This document shows positions 44,474-53,886 of a stretch of DNA of 64,000 bases, one piece after another. The position numbers and the translations under genes are program-made. The stretch covers positions 207,351-271,350 of the forward strand of contig NZ_JALNMH010000007.1 of assembly GCF_023156535.1 (NCBI RefSeq). Reading direction: 5' to 3'. Position 1 is the stretch's first letter. Each line of letters starts with the position of its first letter. The notes beneath the pieces were generated by a model. The model was given only the letters and a program-made list of their open reading frames with translations, was not told the DNA's origin and searched no databases. Source of the stretch: Pseudomarimonas salicorniae (GTDB lineage: Bacteria > Pseudomonadota > Gammaproteobacteria > Xanthomonadales > Xanthomonadaceae).

Positions 44474-45261
44474 CAGTGTTCTCCTTGCGGGTCGGTGGCG
44501 CGCAGCGCGGCGCGTCCGCGCGGGCCGCCGAAATAGTCCTGCACCCAGGGGTGGTTGAAGCTTGCGACCCGGTCGAGGCGGTCGCTGACGATGACCTTGC
44601 CACCGGCGAGCACGGCGACCCGGTCGCAGACCGCGTGCAGGGTATCGAGGTCATGGGTCACCAGGAACACGGTCAGGCCCAGAGAGCGGCTGAGGGTGCG
44701 CAGCAGCTCGTCAAACCGCGTCGCCCCGATCGGATCGAGGCCCGCGGTCGGCTCGTCGAGGAACAGGATCTCGGGGTCGAGGGCCAGGGCGCGGGCGAGG
44801 CCGGCGCGCTTGCGCATGCCGCCGGACAGCTGCGACGGGTACTTGTGCGCCGCGCTATCGGGCAGGCCGGCCAGACGGATCTTCAGCAGGACCAGCTTGT
44901 CGAGCAGCGAGGCCGGGAGGTTGTGGCGCTCCTTGAGCGGCACGGCCACGTTCTCGCCGACGGTCAGCGAGGAGAACAGGGCGCCTTCCTGGAACAGCAG
45001 GCCGATCCGGCTGCCGACCTCGCGGCGCTCACCGTCGTTGCAGCGCGAGAGATCGACGCCGAACACCTTCGCGCTGCCCGCGGTCGGCTCGCGCAGTCCG
45101 ACGATGGTCCGCAGCAGCACCGATTTGCCGGTACCCGAGCCGCCGATCACGCCGAGGATCTCACCGCGCCGCACGTCGAGGTCGAGGCCGTCGTGCACTG
45201 TTTGCGAACCGAAGCGGTTGAGCAGTCCGCGCACCTCGATGACGTGGTCGGCCGCGCTCAC
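44473..45261 (-). CDS. MlaF-type ABC transporter ATPase
   Basis: ATP-binding subunit of 262 residues for the MCE transporter. Walker A GGSGTGKS, Q-loop region LLFQEGALFSSLTVGENV, signature LSGGMRKRAGLARAL, Walker B LFLDEPTAGLDP and the switch His in LVTHDLDTLHAVCD are all intact. The family-specific SALFSSLTVxENV-like stretch is characteristic of MlaF/Mkl proteins. The GTG start at 45261 overlaps the permease stop (GTGA); longer readings upstream would run through the permease gene. Confidence 0.92.
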   Translation of the reverse strand: MSAADHVIEVRGLLNRFGSQTVHDGLDLDVRRGEILGVIGGSGTGKSVLLRTIVGLREPTAGSAKVFGVDLSRCNDGERREVGSRIGLLFQEGALFSSLTVGENVAVPLKERHNLPASLLDKLVLLKIRLAGLPDSAAHKYPSQLSGGMRKRAGLARALALDPEILFLDEPTAGLDPIGATRFDELLRTLSRSLGLTVFLVTHDLDTLHAVCDRVAVLAGGKVIVSDRLDRVASFNHPWVQDYFGGPRGRAALRATDPQGEH

Positions 45262-46466
45262 AGATCCAGCTCCATGAAGAAGATCGCGAACATCGCGTCG
45301 AACAGGATCACCAGGAAGATCGACTGCACCACCGAGGACGTGGTGTGCCGACCGACCGACTCCGCGCTGCCTTCGACCTTGAAGCCTTCGAGGCAGCCGA
45401 CCACGGCGATGAGGAAGGCGAACACCGGCGCCTTGACCAGCCCGACCCAGAGATGGCGGATGTCGGTCATCTCCTGCAGCCGGGTGACGAACATCACCGG
45501 GCTGATGTCCAGCGCCAGGCTGCCGACCAGGGCGCCGCCGAGGATGCCAGCCAGGGTGGCTACGAAACTGAGCAGGGGCAGCATCACCAACAGGGCAAGC
45601 AGCCGCGGCACCACCAGAAGTTCCACCGGATCCATGCCCAAAGAGCGGATCGCGTCGACCTCCTCGCGCGACTTCATCGACCCGATCTGGGCGGTGAACG
45701 CACTGCCCGAGCGGCCGGCCAGCAGGATGGCGGTCAGCAGCGGACCGAACTCGCGGAGGAAGGAGACGCTGACCAACTCGACGGTGAACAGCTGGGCGCC
45801 GAAGTCGCGCAGCACCGTGGCGCCGAGGAAGGCGACCACCGAGCCGATCAGGAAAGACAGCAGGGCCACGATGGGCACCGCATCCAACCCGGTCTGCTCC
45901 ATGTGGAACGCGGTCGCGGTCAGCCGCAGGCGGCGACGACCGATCAGGATCTGCCCAAGCGTGCCGAGCGACAGTCCGACGAAACCAAGCAGGGCGATGC
46001 TCTGACGCCATTGCGCTTCCAGGGCGGCGCCGGTGCGCCCGAGCAGCTCTCGCAGGCCGTTCTCAGGCTGGACGGGGACCTCCGCCGGCTGACCCTGGCC
46101 GGCGACCAGGCGCAGCAGGGTCTCGGATTCGTGACTAAGACCGACGAAGTGCGCCAGCGGTTCGGCCGCGTCCGCCGGTGGCAGGCGCTCAAGCCAGAGC
46201 AGGGCGCCGGCACTGTCGAGGGCGGCGACGCCGCTGGCCTCCACCTCGCCCACCTCCAGTCTGCGCGGCAGGCCTGCCAGCGCACGGCGCGCCTGATCCA
46301 GACGATGCAACGTCCACTCGCCGGACAGCCGCAGGCGGGGCAGAGCGTCGGCAGGGCTTTCCAGCTGGGCTTGGGGGTCGGTCAAGGGAAGAGGCAAGGA
46401 TCCGGGCGGCACGCAGCTTACCGCGGACGCAGGGCGCCGTCGCAGCGTCCGATGCCGCGGCGCCAC
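45258..46466 (-). CDS. MlaE-type permease with N-terminal STAS-like domain
   Basis: Inner-membrane permease of up to 402 residues. The C-terminal part (about 145-402) is a complete MlaE: TGLDAVPIVALLSFLIGSVVAF, then REFGPLLTAILLAGRSGSAF and MKSREEVDAIRSLGMDP, with five to six helices. The first 140 residues (PRLRLSGEWTLHRLDQARRA, then VEASGVAALDSAGALLWLERL) resemble a STAS domain, the role of MlaB in E. coli, here fused to the permease. The exact start is uncertain: GTG at 46466, GTG at 46412 or a TTG slightly downstream are possible, none with a strong ribosome site. Diverges from the ThrE-like gene. Confidence 0.87.
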   Translation of the reverse strand: MAPRHRTLRRRPASAVSCVPPGSLPLPLTDPQAQLESPADALPRLRLSGEWTLHRLDQARRALAGLPRRLEVGEVEASGVAALDSAGALLWLERLPPADAAEPLAHFVGLSHESETLLRLVAGQGQPAEVPVQPENGLRELLGRTGAALEAQWRQSIALLGFVGLSLGTLGQILIGRRRLRLTATAFHMEQTGLDAVPIVALLSFLIGSVVAFLGATVLRDFGAQLFTVELVSVSFLREFGPLLTAILLAGRSGSAFTAQIGSMKSREEVDAIRSLGMDPVELLVVPRLLALLVMLPLLSFVATLAGILGGALVGSLALDISPVMFVTRLQEMTDIRHLWVGLVKAPVFAFLIAVVGCLEGFKVEGSAESVGRHTTSSVVQSIFLVILFDAMFAIFFMELDL

Positions 46467-46533
46467 CAGTTCAGCAGCCAGCGACCGGGGACATGCGAGA
46501 GTAGCGGGCTTTCCTCCTGCCCTGCCCGCCGAG

Positions 46534-47769
46534 ATGACCGAGGCCGAGTCCTTCCGCGCCCGAACCGAGTTCGTGGTCGAGCTGTCGCGCCGCCTTCACG
46601 CCTACGGGACCACCTCGCAGCGCCTCGAGGCCGCCGTCGGAAAGGTCGCCAAGCGCCTCGGGCTGACGTGCGAGATCTGGGCCAACCCGACCGGCATCAT
46701 CATCAGCTTCGGCGGCGGCATCGGCCCGAACGGCGGCCCGGAGAACACCCGCGTGCTGCGCATGCCGCCAGGCGATGTCAACCTCGCCCGGCTGTGCCGC
46801 GCCGATGCCATCGCCGAGCAGGTCCTGGCCGGCGAGCTGAACGTCGCCGAAGGCAGCGCGGCGCTGCGCGCCCTGGAGACCGAGGTGTCGAGCGCCTGGG
46901 CGCGCCTGCTGACGGTGCTGTGCTTCGGGCTCACTTCCGCCTCGGTTGCCGTGCTGTTCGGCTCCGGCTGGGCGGAACTGGTCGCGGCCGGACTGATCGG
47001 ACTGGTGATCGGCGTCCTCTGCGAGGCCGCGGTGTCCCGCCCGCGGCTGAACGAGTCGGTGGACGCCCTGGCGGCCTTCGTCGCCACCTTCATCGCCTTT
47101 GCCATCTCGGAGTTCATCACGCCGCTTGCGCTGGACTCCGTGGTCATCGCCGCGATCATCGTCCTGCTGCCGGGCCTGACCCTGACCAATGCGGTGTCCG
47201 AACTCTCCACCCAGCAGCTGGTTGCCGGCACGACGCGCTTCGCGGGCGCCGTGGCCATCCTGCTCAAGCTGACCTTCGGCGCGGTGGCGGCAATGCAGAT
47301 TGGACGCGCCCTGGGCTGGGTCATGCTGACCAGCGCCTCGCAGCCGATGGGCGACCTGGCGCTTTGGGTGGCCTTGGCTGTGGCCGCCTGCGCCTTCGCC
47401 GTGCTGTTCCGCGCCGAACTCCGCGATTATCCGCTGGTCATCGCCGCCGCCATCGGTTCGTTTCTGGCCACTCGAATGGCCGGGGCGGCCTTCGGCAGCG
47501 AGGCCGGGATTTTCTTCGCCGGCCTGCTGATCAGCGCTGCGGCCAATCTGTATGCACGTCTGGCCAATCGCCCCGGCGCGGTGATCCGGGTGCCCGGAAT
47601 AATCCTGCTGGTTCCGGGATCAACCGGTTTTCGGAGCGTGTCGTTCGTATTCGAACGCGATGTCTTCAATGGCCTCGAGGCCGCGGTCACCGTGATCACG
47701 GTGCTGATTTCCCTGGTCGCCGGCCTGATGTTCGGCAATCTTCTGGTTCCGCCGCGGCGCAACCTGTAA
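46534..47769 (+). CDS. ThrE-type threonine/serine exporter family protein
   Basis: Inner-membrane protein of 411 residues. The N-terminal cytoplasmic segment (about 10-115, with RLHAYGTTSQRLEAAV and GIIISFGGG) and a first block of five helices form the ThrE/DUF1212 domain, and a second five-helix block (about 265-405, with YPLVIAAAIGSFLATRMAG and PGIILLVPGSTGFR) the ThrB-like partner domain. Both halves are in one chain, as in Corynebacterium ThrE, where they are split in some bacteria. Predicted to export threonine or serine. The PGLTLTNAVSEL motif of the family is present. Followed by a convergent H-NS gene. Confidence 0.87.
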   Translation: MTEAESFRARTEFVVELSRRLHAYGTTSQRLEAAVGKVAKRLGLTCEIWANPTGIIISFGGGIGPNGGPENTRVLRMPPGDVNLARLCRADAIAEQVLAGELNVAEGSAALRALETEVSSAWARLLTVLCFGLTSASVAVLFGSGWAELVAAGLIGLVIGVLCEAAVSRPRLNESVDALAAFVATFIAFAISEFITPLALDSVVIAAIIVLLPGLTLTNAVSELSTQQLVAGTTRFAGAVAILLKLTFGAVAAMQIGRALGWVMLTSASQPMGDLALWVALAVAACAFAVLFRAELRDYPLVIAAAIGSFLATRMAGAAFGSEAGIFFAGLLISAAANLYARLANRPGAVIRVPGIILLVPGSTGFRSVSFVFERDVFNGLEAAVTVITVLISLVAGLMFGNLLVPPRRNL

Positions 47770-47793
47770 GCCGCGACGGCCCCAACGCGTGAC

Positions 47794-48108
47794 TCAGATT
47801 TCCAGTGACTCCAGCGACTTGCCCGCGTCCAACTGGGCCTGGACCCAGCGCGGACGTTTGCCACGGCCGGTCCAGGTCTGGGCGGGGTCATCGGGGTTGC
47901 GGTACTTCGGCGCCACCGTGCGCCCGGCCTTGCCGCGACCCGTTCCGAACAGCTCCTCGATTGTATAGCCCTCCTCCCGGGCCATTTCGATCAGCTTGCC
48001 CCGGACCTCGGAAAGACGCTGCTTCTGCAGCTTTTTCTTCTGCTCCGCCGCGGCGACAATCAGCTCTTCGAGTTCACGCGAGCTGAGATTTTCAAGATTC
48101 ACGGCCAT
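47794..48108 (-). CDS. H-NS-family nucleoid protein
   Basis: DNA-binding protein of 104 residues. The N-terminal helices (residues 1-45, AAAEQKKKLQKQRLSEVRGK) form the oligomerisation coiled coil. The C-terminal DNA-binding domain (about 68-92) has the family core KYRNPDDPAQTWTGRGKRP, where TWTGRGKRP provides the AT-hook-like minor-groove loop. Length and motif fit the betaproteobacterial/xanthomonad BpH3-like H-NS type. An AGGA ribosome site lies 8 nt before the ATG. It would silence AT-rich foreign DNA; this window has little AT-rich sequence. Confidence 0.93.
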   Translation of the reverse strand: MAVNLENLSSRELEELIVAAAEQKKKLQKQRLSEVRGKLIEMAREEGYTIEELFGTGRGKAGRTVAPKYRNPDDPAQTWTGRGKRPRWVQAQLDAGKSLESLEI

Positions 48109-48257
48109 CTGGATATTCCTCGGATTTTCTGCGGGGGAAACGGATAATTGCCGGCGAGACTACCCAAGCACCCGCGCTCAGGCAATCGGTGGCAAGTTGC
48201 GGACCAGCGGGCCCTTGAACGCGGTAGAGTCGGGCGTCCCCGCCGGAAATCGAATCT

Positions 48258-50075
48258 ATGCGTCGACCGATGGTTCGGCTGACCCACGTCGTTTTTCTCG
48301 CCGCCCTCGCCCTCAGCGGTGCCGCCAGCGCCCTTGAGACACGTTGGCACCTCGCCGAGGGCGTACTCGGCATGTGGGCGATCGAGGTGGTCCCGCTGGA
48401 TCCGTCCAGTGCGAAGGCGTTCGTCGATCCCGCCCTGCCCCACTACCGCAGCTGGCGAAGCGCGGCGCAACCCGGCAGCCGCGATGGCCTCTGGACGCTG
48501 CCGGGCCTGCGGCTTCGCCGAGGCGACCATGAGATTGTTCTGGAGCAGATTCACCTGGAGCTCGACCCGGCCCGCGCCGGCGTCACGGTGAGCGATGCCG
48601 CCGGCCGTCCCTGGCTGATCGCCGACCTGGCACACCAGATGCCGGGCCTGGAGCTCGACTGGCGACATCTGAGCCTGCGCCCCCTGCCGGCGCTGGCCCG
48701 GGCCCTCGGCGAACCGGCGCTCGAGCATGTGGTGCTCGGCAGCCTGGCGCTGCGCGGGGGCCCGAACCTTTCCGCCAAGGGTGCCGGCGACTGCACGGCA
48801 GGTGGCAACTGGCCGGCCCCCGGGCAGCCGGCCGACATCGCCCTGACTGCCCTCGGCACGGTCGCCGGGTTCGCCAGCCGCGACTGCAGCGGCGGCAGCT
48901 GCGTGCAGCCGAGTCCGGCGGGAAGCACCGCCGGCGAGGTGGTGCTGGCACCGGATGCACTGCTGGTCAACGTAGGCGAGCGCGACGTCGCCTGGTACAC
49001 CAAGTTCTATCCTCTGAATGCCCAGCAGACATCGCCCCCTGACCTGCCCTACCCGGTTGACCAGCACCCCTACCTTGTCTGGGCGCTGTATCGCGAAGAG
49101 GCCGACGGGACCCTCGTCCCGCTCGGCAGCTCGGGCGTCAAGCACGCCTTCTTCGCCCAGAACTCCGGCTGTGGCTGCCGCGGGGACTACGTGCTCTTTC
49201 CCGGCTGCGGGGACCTGTATTCCGCGGCGACCAACGACCTTGCTTCGTTGCTCGGTCCACGCCGCGAGATCGATCCGCGCTCGGGCCGCTGGGGCCGATG
49301 CGGCTCGGTATTCGATCCGGACTGCAATGGAATGCAGGACTTCAGTGGCTACGCCCAGCCCTTCGAACGCCGGCTGCTGGCCGCCGAGAGCGAGCTTATA
49401 ACCTCGGCGCATCCGGGGGCCCGCTGGTTCATCGAAGCCTGGTACGTGGTCCGGGATGACGGCAACATCGACAACAGCATGGCCCACCGCGAGATTGTTC
49501 CCGCCAAGTCGGGCAGCGGCTGGCTGTTCCCGACCTCGGGCGAGCTCGTCGCCGGGCCTGTGATCAACCGCTGGGTCCCGCCGGCCGGCAACACGACGAC
49601 CGAGGCCTCACAGCGCCTCGACCTGCCCGAGGGCCGCCTTCAGATGGCGGTCAAGGTCGATGAGCTGGGCAGCTGCCGCTACCGCTATCGCTACAGCCTG
49701 ATGAACCTCGACTACGCCGACTCCGAGTTCAGCGGCAGCGACCCCAATCTGCGGATGCTGTCTTCCATCGGCATACGCGGACTGGCCTTTGCGGTCGACG
49801 CCCGGTCAGTGAGCGGCCTGCGCTTCCGTGACGATGACCGTCAGGCGGGCAACGACTGGACGGCCAGCAGCAGCGGAGCGCTCATCCTGTCGGCCCCGGC
49901 CGGAGGCGATCTGGGATGGGGTCGTCTGGCCACGCTGGAGTTCGAGTCGGACCTGCCGCCGGGCCAGGGCCCCGTGGAGGTCAGCCTTGGCCAGTCGGAC
50001 AGCGCCAGCTTCACGCTGCCCGCGCCGACCACCAACGGCGAGCGGGCCCACTGCGACGGCTTCGAACAACGCTAG
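48258..50075 (+). CDS. Secreted protein of unknown function with C-terminal CDGFE tail
   Basis: Exported protein of 605 residues. Signal peptide at residues 5-25 (VVFLAALALSGAASA). The mature part has about ten Cys residues, some clustered (RDCSGGSC, NSGCGCRGDY, RCGSVFDPDC), suggesting disulfides, and no recognised domain. A central portion with HPYLVWALYREEADG and ITSAHPGARWFIEAWYVVRDDGN looks like a beta-rich viral-jellyroll- or protease-like fold, but I cannot name it. The chain ends HCDGFEQR; many secreted proteins of Xanthomonadales-type bacteria end in a similar Asp-Gly-Phe-Glu motif, of unknown purpose. It stands alone between H-NS and the next unknown gene. Confidence 0.72.
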   Translation: MRRPMVRLTHVVFLAALALSGAASALETRWHLAEGVLGMWAIEVVPLDPSSAKAFVDPALPHYRSWRSAAQPGSRDGLWTLPGLRLRRGDHEIVLEQIHLELDPARAGVTVSDAAGRPWLIADLAHQMPGLELDWRHLSLRPLPALARALGEPALEHVVLGSLALRGGPNLSAKGAGDCTAGGNWPAPGQPADIALTALGTVAGFASRDCSGGSCVQPSPAGSTAGEVVLAPDALLVNVGERDVAWYTKFYPLNAQQTSPPDLPYPVDQHPYLVWALYREEADGTLVPLGSSGVKHAFFAQNSGCGCRGDYVLFPGCGDLYSAATNDLASLLGPRREIDPRSGRWGRCGSVFDPDCNGMQDFSGYAQPFERRLLAAESELITSAHPGARWFIEAWYVVRDDGNIDNSMAHREIVPAKSGSGWLFPTSGELVAGPVINRWVPPAGNTTTEASQRLDLPEGRLQMAVKVDELGSCRYRYRYSLMNLDYADSEFSGSDPNLRMLSSIGIRGLAFAVDARSVSGLRFRDDDRQAGNDWTASSSGALILSAPAGGDLGWGRLATLEFESDLPPGQGPVEVSLGQSDSASFTLPAPTTNGERAHCDGFEQR

Positions 50076-50116
50076 CCTGCTAGACTCGGCGGCGGTCCGG
50101 ACTGGCCTCGATAGCG

Positions 50117-50941
50117 ATGGGACTGCTTGACGACCTTGAAAAGGAAGCCGAACGCCTGCGCGAGGAAGAGGCGCGCAAGGCCGGCTCTGACGCCCAGCGC
50201 GAACAGGCCTGGACCGAGCGGCTGGAGCCAGCCATGCGCGAGCTGGAGGCCTACCTCAAGCGTCTGACCGAGAGCCTCAAGCTGCTCAAGAAGCGGATCC
50301 GCGCCGTGTACACGGTCAATGGCTACGGTGAGGTGGTCGTCTACATCGACCCCGCCTTCGTGGTGCGCACCGAAACCGGTTCGCGCAGCATCGACGTCAT
50401 CGTCGAGATGGTTGGCCAGGTCGCCACCGAGGAGTGCCCGCTGGTGGTCGCCGACACCCTGACCCGGGCCAAGACCCTGTCTTCGATCCTCCAGCAGCAT
50501 CGGCTCGCCGGCATGTTCGATGCCAGCAAGAACGCCAACGGGGAGGTCACCGCGGCCAAGTTCCAGGCCCGGGGCAAGATTCCCATGCAGCTCACCGTGC
50601 ACGCCGACCAGGAAAGCGGAGTCGCCCGCTTCTCGTTCAAGAACATGGAAGGCTTCGGCCAGAGCGCGAGGCAGTTTCCCGCCGAGCAGATGAGCGCCGA
50701 ACTGTTCGATGCGCTCGGCCGGTTCCTCACCCGCGAAGACAGCGGATTCGCCCAGGAGAGCCTCGGCGAGAACGTGCGGCGCGAATTGCAGAGCAAGCTG
50801 CAGCGCGAGCAGGCCAAGCGTGAATGGGAAAGCCGCCTCGCTGTCCAGCTCGTCGAGGACGAGGCCAAGGTCCTCGGCAGCCTGGACGCGTCCCTGCGCC
50901 CCGGACTACTGGGCGGCCTGCGCCGACTGCTCGGGCGCTGA
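50117..50941 (+). CDS. Cytoplasmic coiled-coil protein of unknown function
   Basis: Protein of 274 residues with no signal or membrane helix. The N-terminal 65 residues are a charged helix (LEKEAERLREEEARK, LKRLTESLKLLKKRI). A central beta-rich portion (about 66-185) contains YTVNGYGEVVVYIDPAFVVR and KFQARGKIPMQLTVHADQ, and the C-terminal helical part (about 190-262) has QSKLQREQAKREWESRL. It begins 41 nt after the CDGFE protein. I do not recognise the family. The composition suggests a structural or oligomeric protein. Confidence 0.7.
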   Translation: MGLLDDLEKEAERLREEEARKAGSDAQREQAWTERLEPAMRELEAYLKRLTESLKLLKKRIRAVYTVNGYGEVVVYIDPAFVVRTETGSRSIDVIVEMVGQVATEECPLVVADTLTRAKTLSSILQQHRLAGMFDASKNANGEVTAAKFQARGKIPMQLTVHADQESGVARFSFKNMEGFGQSARQFPAEQMSAELFDALGRFLTREDSGFAQESLGENVRRELQSKLQREQAKREWESRLAVQLVEDEAKVLGSLDASLRPGLLGGLRRLLGR

Positions 50942-50966
50942 GCGCCCCGGCCCTGCAGATCCGTTT

Positions 50967-51099
50967 CGGGCGCGATGCAGGCCTTCCGCAAAACCCGAAT
51001 GTAGGAGCCAGCTTGCTGGCGATAGGCGCACCGGACTAAACGATCGCCAGCAAGCTGGCTCCTACAGCGGGACCGAGGCGAAGGCGCACTCCGCGCCCG
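50967..51099 (-). repeat. 133-bp palindromic REP/MITE-like element, copy 3 (inverted)
   Basis: The 24-bp inverted repeat (51000-51023 and 51043-51066) is identical to the other copies. The flanks match copies 1 and 2 when reverse-complemented, with several substitutions, and the terminal repeats CGGGCGCGAT/CCGCGCCCG are partly decayed. It sits between two convergent genes, and its hairpins could also end transcription. Confidence 0.85.
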
Positions 51100-51113
51100 G
51101 ATCCGCTGCTGAC

Positions 51114-52808
51114 CTAGGCGCCCAGCTTCGCCAGCAGCGCCGCCCGATCCAGCTGTTCGGCAGCGTCGGCGCGTCGGGCTCGGTATTCGAAGGTGCCGGC
51201 GGCAAGGCCGCGTTCGGAGACCACCACGCGGTGCGGAATGCCGATCAGCTCGATGTCGGCGAACATCGGCCCCGGGCGCAGGCCGCGGTCGTCGAGCACG
51301 CAGTCGACGCCGGCTTTGTGCAGGTCCGCCATCAGCGACTCCGCGGCCTCGATCACGCCGGCGTCGTTCTTCGGGTTGATCAGGCAGATCGCCACCTGCC
51401 AGGGCGCCATCGGTTCCGGCCAGCAGATGCCGCGCTCATCGTGGTTCTGCTCGATGGCGGCGGCGACGATGCGCGAGACGCCGATGCCGTAGCAGCCCAT
51501 CGACATGACCTGGGACTTGCCCTGCTCGTCCAGCACCGTCGCGCCCATCGCCTCGGCGTACTTGCGACCGAGCTGGAACACGTGGCCGACCTCGATGCCG
51601 CGCGCCAGGCGGATCTCGCCGCCGTCGGCCGCACGATCGCCCGCCACGACGCTGCGGATGTCAGCCACGGTCTCGGGCTCGGGGAGGTCGCGTCCCCAGT
51701 TGACACCTGCCAGATGGAAGCCACGCTCGTTGGCGCCGACGACGAAGTCGGCCAGCGCCGCGACCTCGCGGTCAGCGATGACGCGAATCGCCTGCTTCGG
51801 CCCCACCGGACCAAGAAAGCCGGGCTCGCTGCCAAGGTGCGCCTGGATCTCCGCCTCGCTGGCGGCGCGGTAGTCGGCCATGCCCGGCAGCTTGCCGAGC
51901 TTGATCTCGTTGACGCTGTGATCGCCGCGCACCAGGGCCAGAACGAAGCCGCCGTCGGTCATCACCGCCACCGACTTCACCGTGCGTTCCAGCGCGATGC
52001 CGAGCAGCTTGGCCACGTCCTCGCAGGTCTTCTGCGTCGGCGTATCCACCTTGCGCATTGCCTCGCTCGCGGCCGGACGCGGACCCGGCGCGGCAGCCTG
52101 GGCGGTCTCGACGTTGGCGGCGTAGTCCGAGCCGGTGGAGAAGGCCAGCCCATCCTCACCCGACTCGGCCAGCACATGGAATTCCTGCGATGCATCGCCA
52201 CCGATCGCGCCGGAGTCGGCCTGAACCGCACGGAACTCCAACCCAAGACGAGTGAAGATGCGAATGTAGGCCGCCTTCATGTTCTCGTACTCGCGCGCCA
52301 GGTCCTCATCGGTGAGATGGAAGGAGTAGGCGTCCTTCATCAGGAACTCGCGGGCGCGCATCACGCCGAAGCGCGGACGGATCTCGTCGCGGAACTTGGT
52401 CTGGATCTGGTAGAAGTTGACCGGCAGCTGCTTGTAGGACTTGAGCTCGTGGCGGGCGAAGTCGGTGATGACCTCCTCGTGGGTCGGCCCGTAGCAGTAG
52501 CCGGCTTCCTTGCGGTCACGGATCTTCAGCAGCTGGCCGCCGAACTTCGCCCAGCGGCCGGTCTCCTCCCACAGCTCCTGCGGCTGGATGGAGGGCATCA
52601 GCACCTCGATCGCCCCGGCTGCGTTCATCTCCTCGCGGACGATGTTCTCGACCCGGCGCAACACGCGCAGGCCGAGCGGGCTCCAGGTGTAGATGCCGGC
52701 GGCCAGCTTGCGGATCATCCCCGTGCGCAGCATCAGCTGGTGGCTGACGATCTCGGCGTCGGCGGGGGTTTCGCGGGCGGTGCTGAGGTGGAAGCGGGAC
52801 AGGCGCAT
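51114..52808 (-). CDS. proS: Prolyl-tRNA synthetase
   Basis: Class II aminoacyl-tRNA synthetase of 564 residues of the bacterial (ProS1) type. The N-terminus is [20 protein letters not shown]. The catalytic core has [36 protein letters not shown] (motif 2 region) and [21 protein letters not shown] split by the insertion, the class II motifs; the editing (INS) domain lies between motifs 2 and 3 (about 225-405). Motif 3 is in [17 protein letters not shown], and an anticodon-binding domain follows (about 470-564). The start at 52808 is the conserved N-terminus; longer frames upstream lie in another gene. Convergent with the coiled-coil gene; upstream lies a thioredoxin-fold-like gene. Confidence 0.95.
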   Translation of the reverse strand: MRLSRFHLSTARETPADAEIVSHQLMLRTGMIRKLAAGIYTWSPLGLRVLRRVENIVREEMNAAGAIEVLMPSIQPQELWEETGRWAKFGGQLLKIRDRKEAGYCYGPTHEEVITDFARHELKSYKQLPVNFYQIQTKFRDEIRPRFGVMRAREFLMKDAYSFHLTDEDLAREYENMKAAYIRIFTRLGLEFRAVQADSGAIGGDASQEFHVLAESGEDGLAFSTGSDYAANVETAQAAAPGPRPAASEAMRKVDTPTQKTCEDVAKLLGIALERTVKSVAVMTDGGFVLALVRGDHSVNEIKLGKLPGMADYRAASEAEIQAHLGSEPGFLGPVGPKQAIRVIADREVAALADFVVGANERGFHLAGVNWGRDLPEPETVADIRSVVAGDRAADGGEIRLARGIEVGHVFQLGRKYAEAMGATVLDEQGKSQVMSMGCYGIGVSRIVAAAIEQNHDERGICWPEPMAPWQVAICLINPKNDAGVIEAAESLMADLHKAGVDCVLDDRGLRPGPMFADIELIGIPHRVVVSERGLAAGTFEYRARRADAAEQLDRAALLAKLGA

Positions 52809-52864
52809 GGGACTCGGCGGCTTGGACGAAAGCCGACAAGTGTAACCGCCTGCAGGCCGCCGCC

Positions 52865-53749
52865 CTATTCGGGGATGAGGCCGGCCTGATCGGCCGCGGC
52901 GAGCAGCGCCTCGCGCTGGCCCTCCTTCGACCAGCCCGAGACCGTGGCGACCACCTGGCCGTCGCGCAGGAAATAGAAGACGGGCGTGGCCCAGCTGTCC
53001 ACTTCCGGCCAATCGGCCTCGCGGTGGACCCAGTTCAGCGGCAGCGTGACGCCGCCCGGCCTCCACGCCCCCTCCTCGGCTGCCGCGAAGCGTCCGGCCT
53101 GGTGAACCAGCAGGGTGGCATGGCGCGCAAACAGCGCCGCCAGCTGCGGGTCGGCCGCGATGGCCTCTGCCGCCCGCTGGCTGGGGCCGCAGTGCGGATG
53201 GCTGCTGACCAGAATGCCGTCGGACGGCGCGGGCAGCCCGACCGCCTGAAGCCGCTGCGAGTCGGTTCCGGCCTCGACCCGCCACGCCAGCCGTTGGCCC
53301 GGCGGCAGTTCCGTCACTGGTGAGCGGCCGGGCAATGGCTCCAGACCGGCCTCGGGATGGCGCGCGGCGAGCGCATCGGCCGCATCGAAACGGCGCATAC
53401 GCACCAGGCTGACATGCAGGTTCTCGATCTGCGCATCGGTCGGCGCTCCCTGCGATTCGAGCCCGGCAAAGGCGCGCTGCAGATCCTCGAGGTGCGCCGA
53501 CTTCGGGCTGTAGAACAGCGCCAGGTAAGCGGCCTCGAAGCTGGCGGACGGTTCCCGGCCCACCCCATCGGCGCCCGAAGCCTTCAGATCGGCGTAGACC
53601 CGATCCACCAAGGCGGCGAACCGGCGGTCGTCGAGCCCGCCGCGCTGGTCGGTGATATCGCGAAGGGCGGACAGGCCCGCGGCTGCGCACGTTTCCCAGG
53701 CCATCAGGCCCAGCAGTAGACAGGCACTGGCTCTGCTCATGATGCGCAT
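52865..53749 (-). CDS. Secreted protein with a possible thioredoxin-like C-terminal domain
   Basis: Exported protein of 294 residues. The signal peptide covers about residues 8-23 ([17 protein letters not shown]). The first half (about 30-150) is helical, with a TPR-like feel. The second half contains [34 protein letters not shown], then [20 protein letters not shown], the layout of a thioredoxin fold (strand, Cys loop, cis-Pro strand), but the CxxC is reduced to a single Cys (HCGPS). The start is the ATG at 53749; another three codons later is possible. Function unknown; it could be a periplasmic redox or binding protein. It is 57 nt from proS. Confidence 0.65.
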   Translation of the reverse strand: MRIMSRASACLLLGLMAWETCAAAGLSALRDITDQRGGLDDRRFAALVDRVYADLKASGADGVGREPSASFEAAYLALFYSPKSAHLEDLQRAFAGLESQGAPTDAQIENLHVSLVRMRRFDAADALAARHPEAGLEPLPGRSPVTELPPGQRLAWRVEAGTDSQRLQAVGLPAPSDGILVSSHPHCGPSQRAAEAIAADPQLAALFARHATLLVHQAGRFAAAEEGAWRPGGVTLPLNWVHREADWPEVDSWATPVFYFLRDGQVVATVSGWSKEGQREALLAAADQAGLIPE

Positions 53750-53886
53750 CGTGTTCTTCTTCGAGGGGCCTCGCTGGATCATCGGGTAAGGGTCATCGAG
53801 CCTGCAAGCGGTTATCCTAGGCGGCTTCCGGGCACTTCGCGGCCGCGCTGCGGTCGAAGCTTGCTCCATCGAATTCAGGAGCCTTC

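Noticed and set aside
50709..52889. Open frame of 726 codons on the + strand opposite proS
   Set aside because: Antisense to an intact, well-conserved prolyl-tRNA synthetase and running through a REP-like element; composition is typical of shadow frames.
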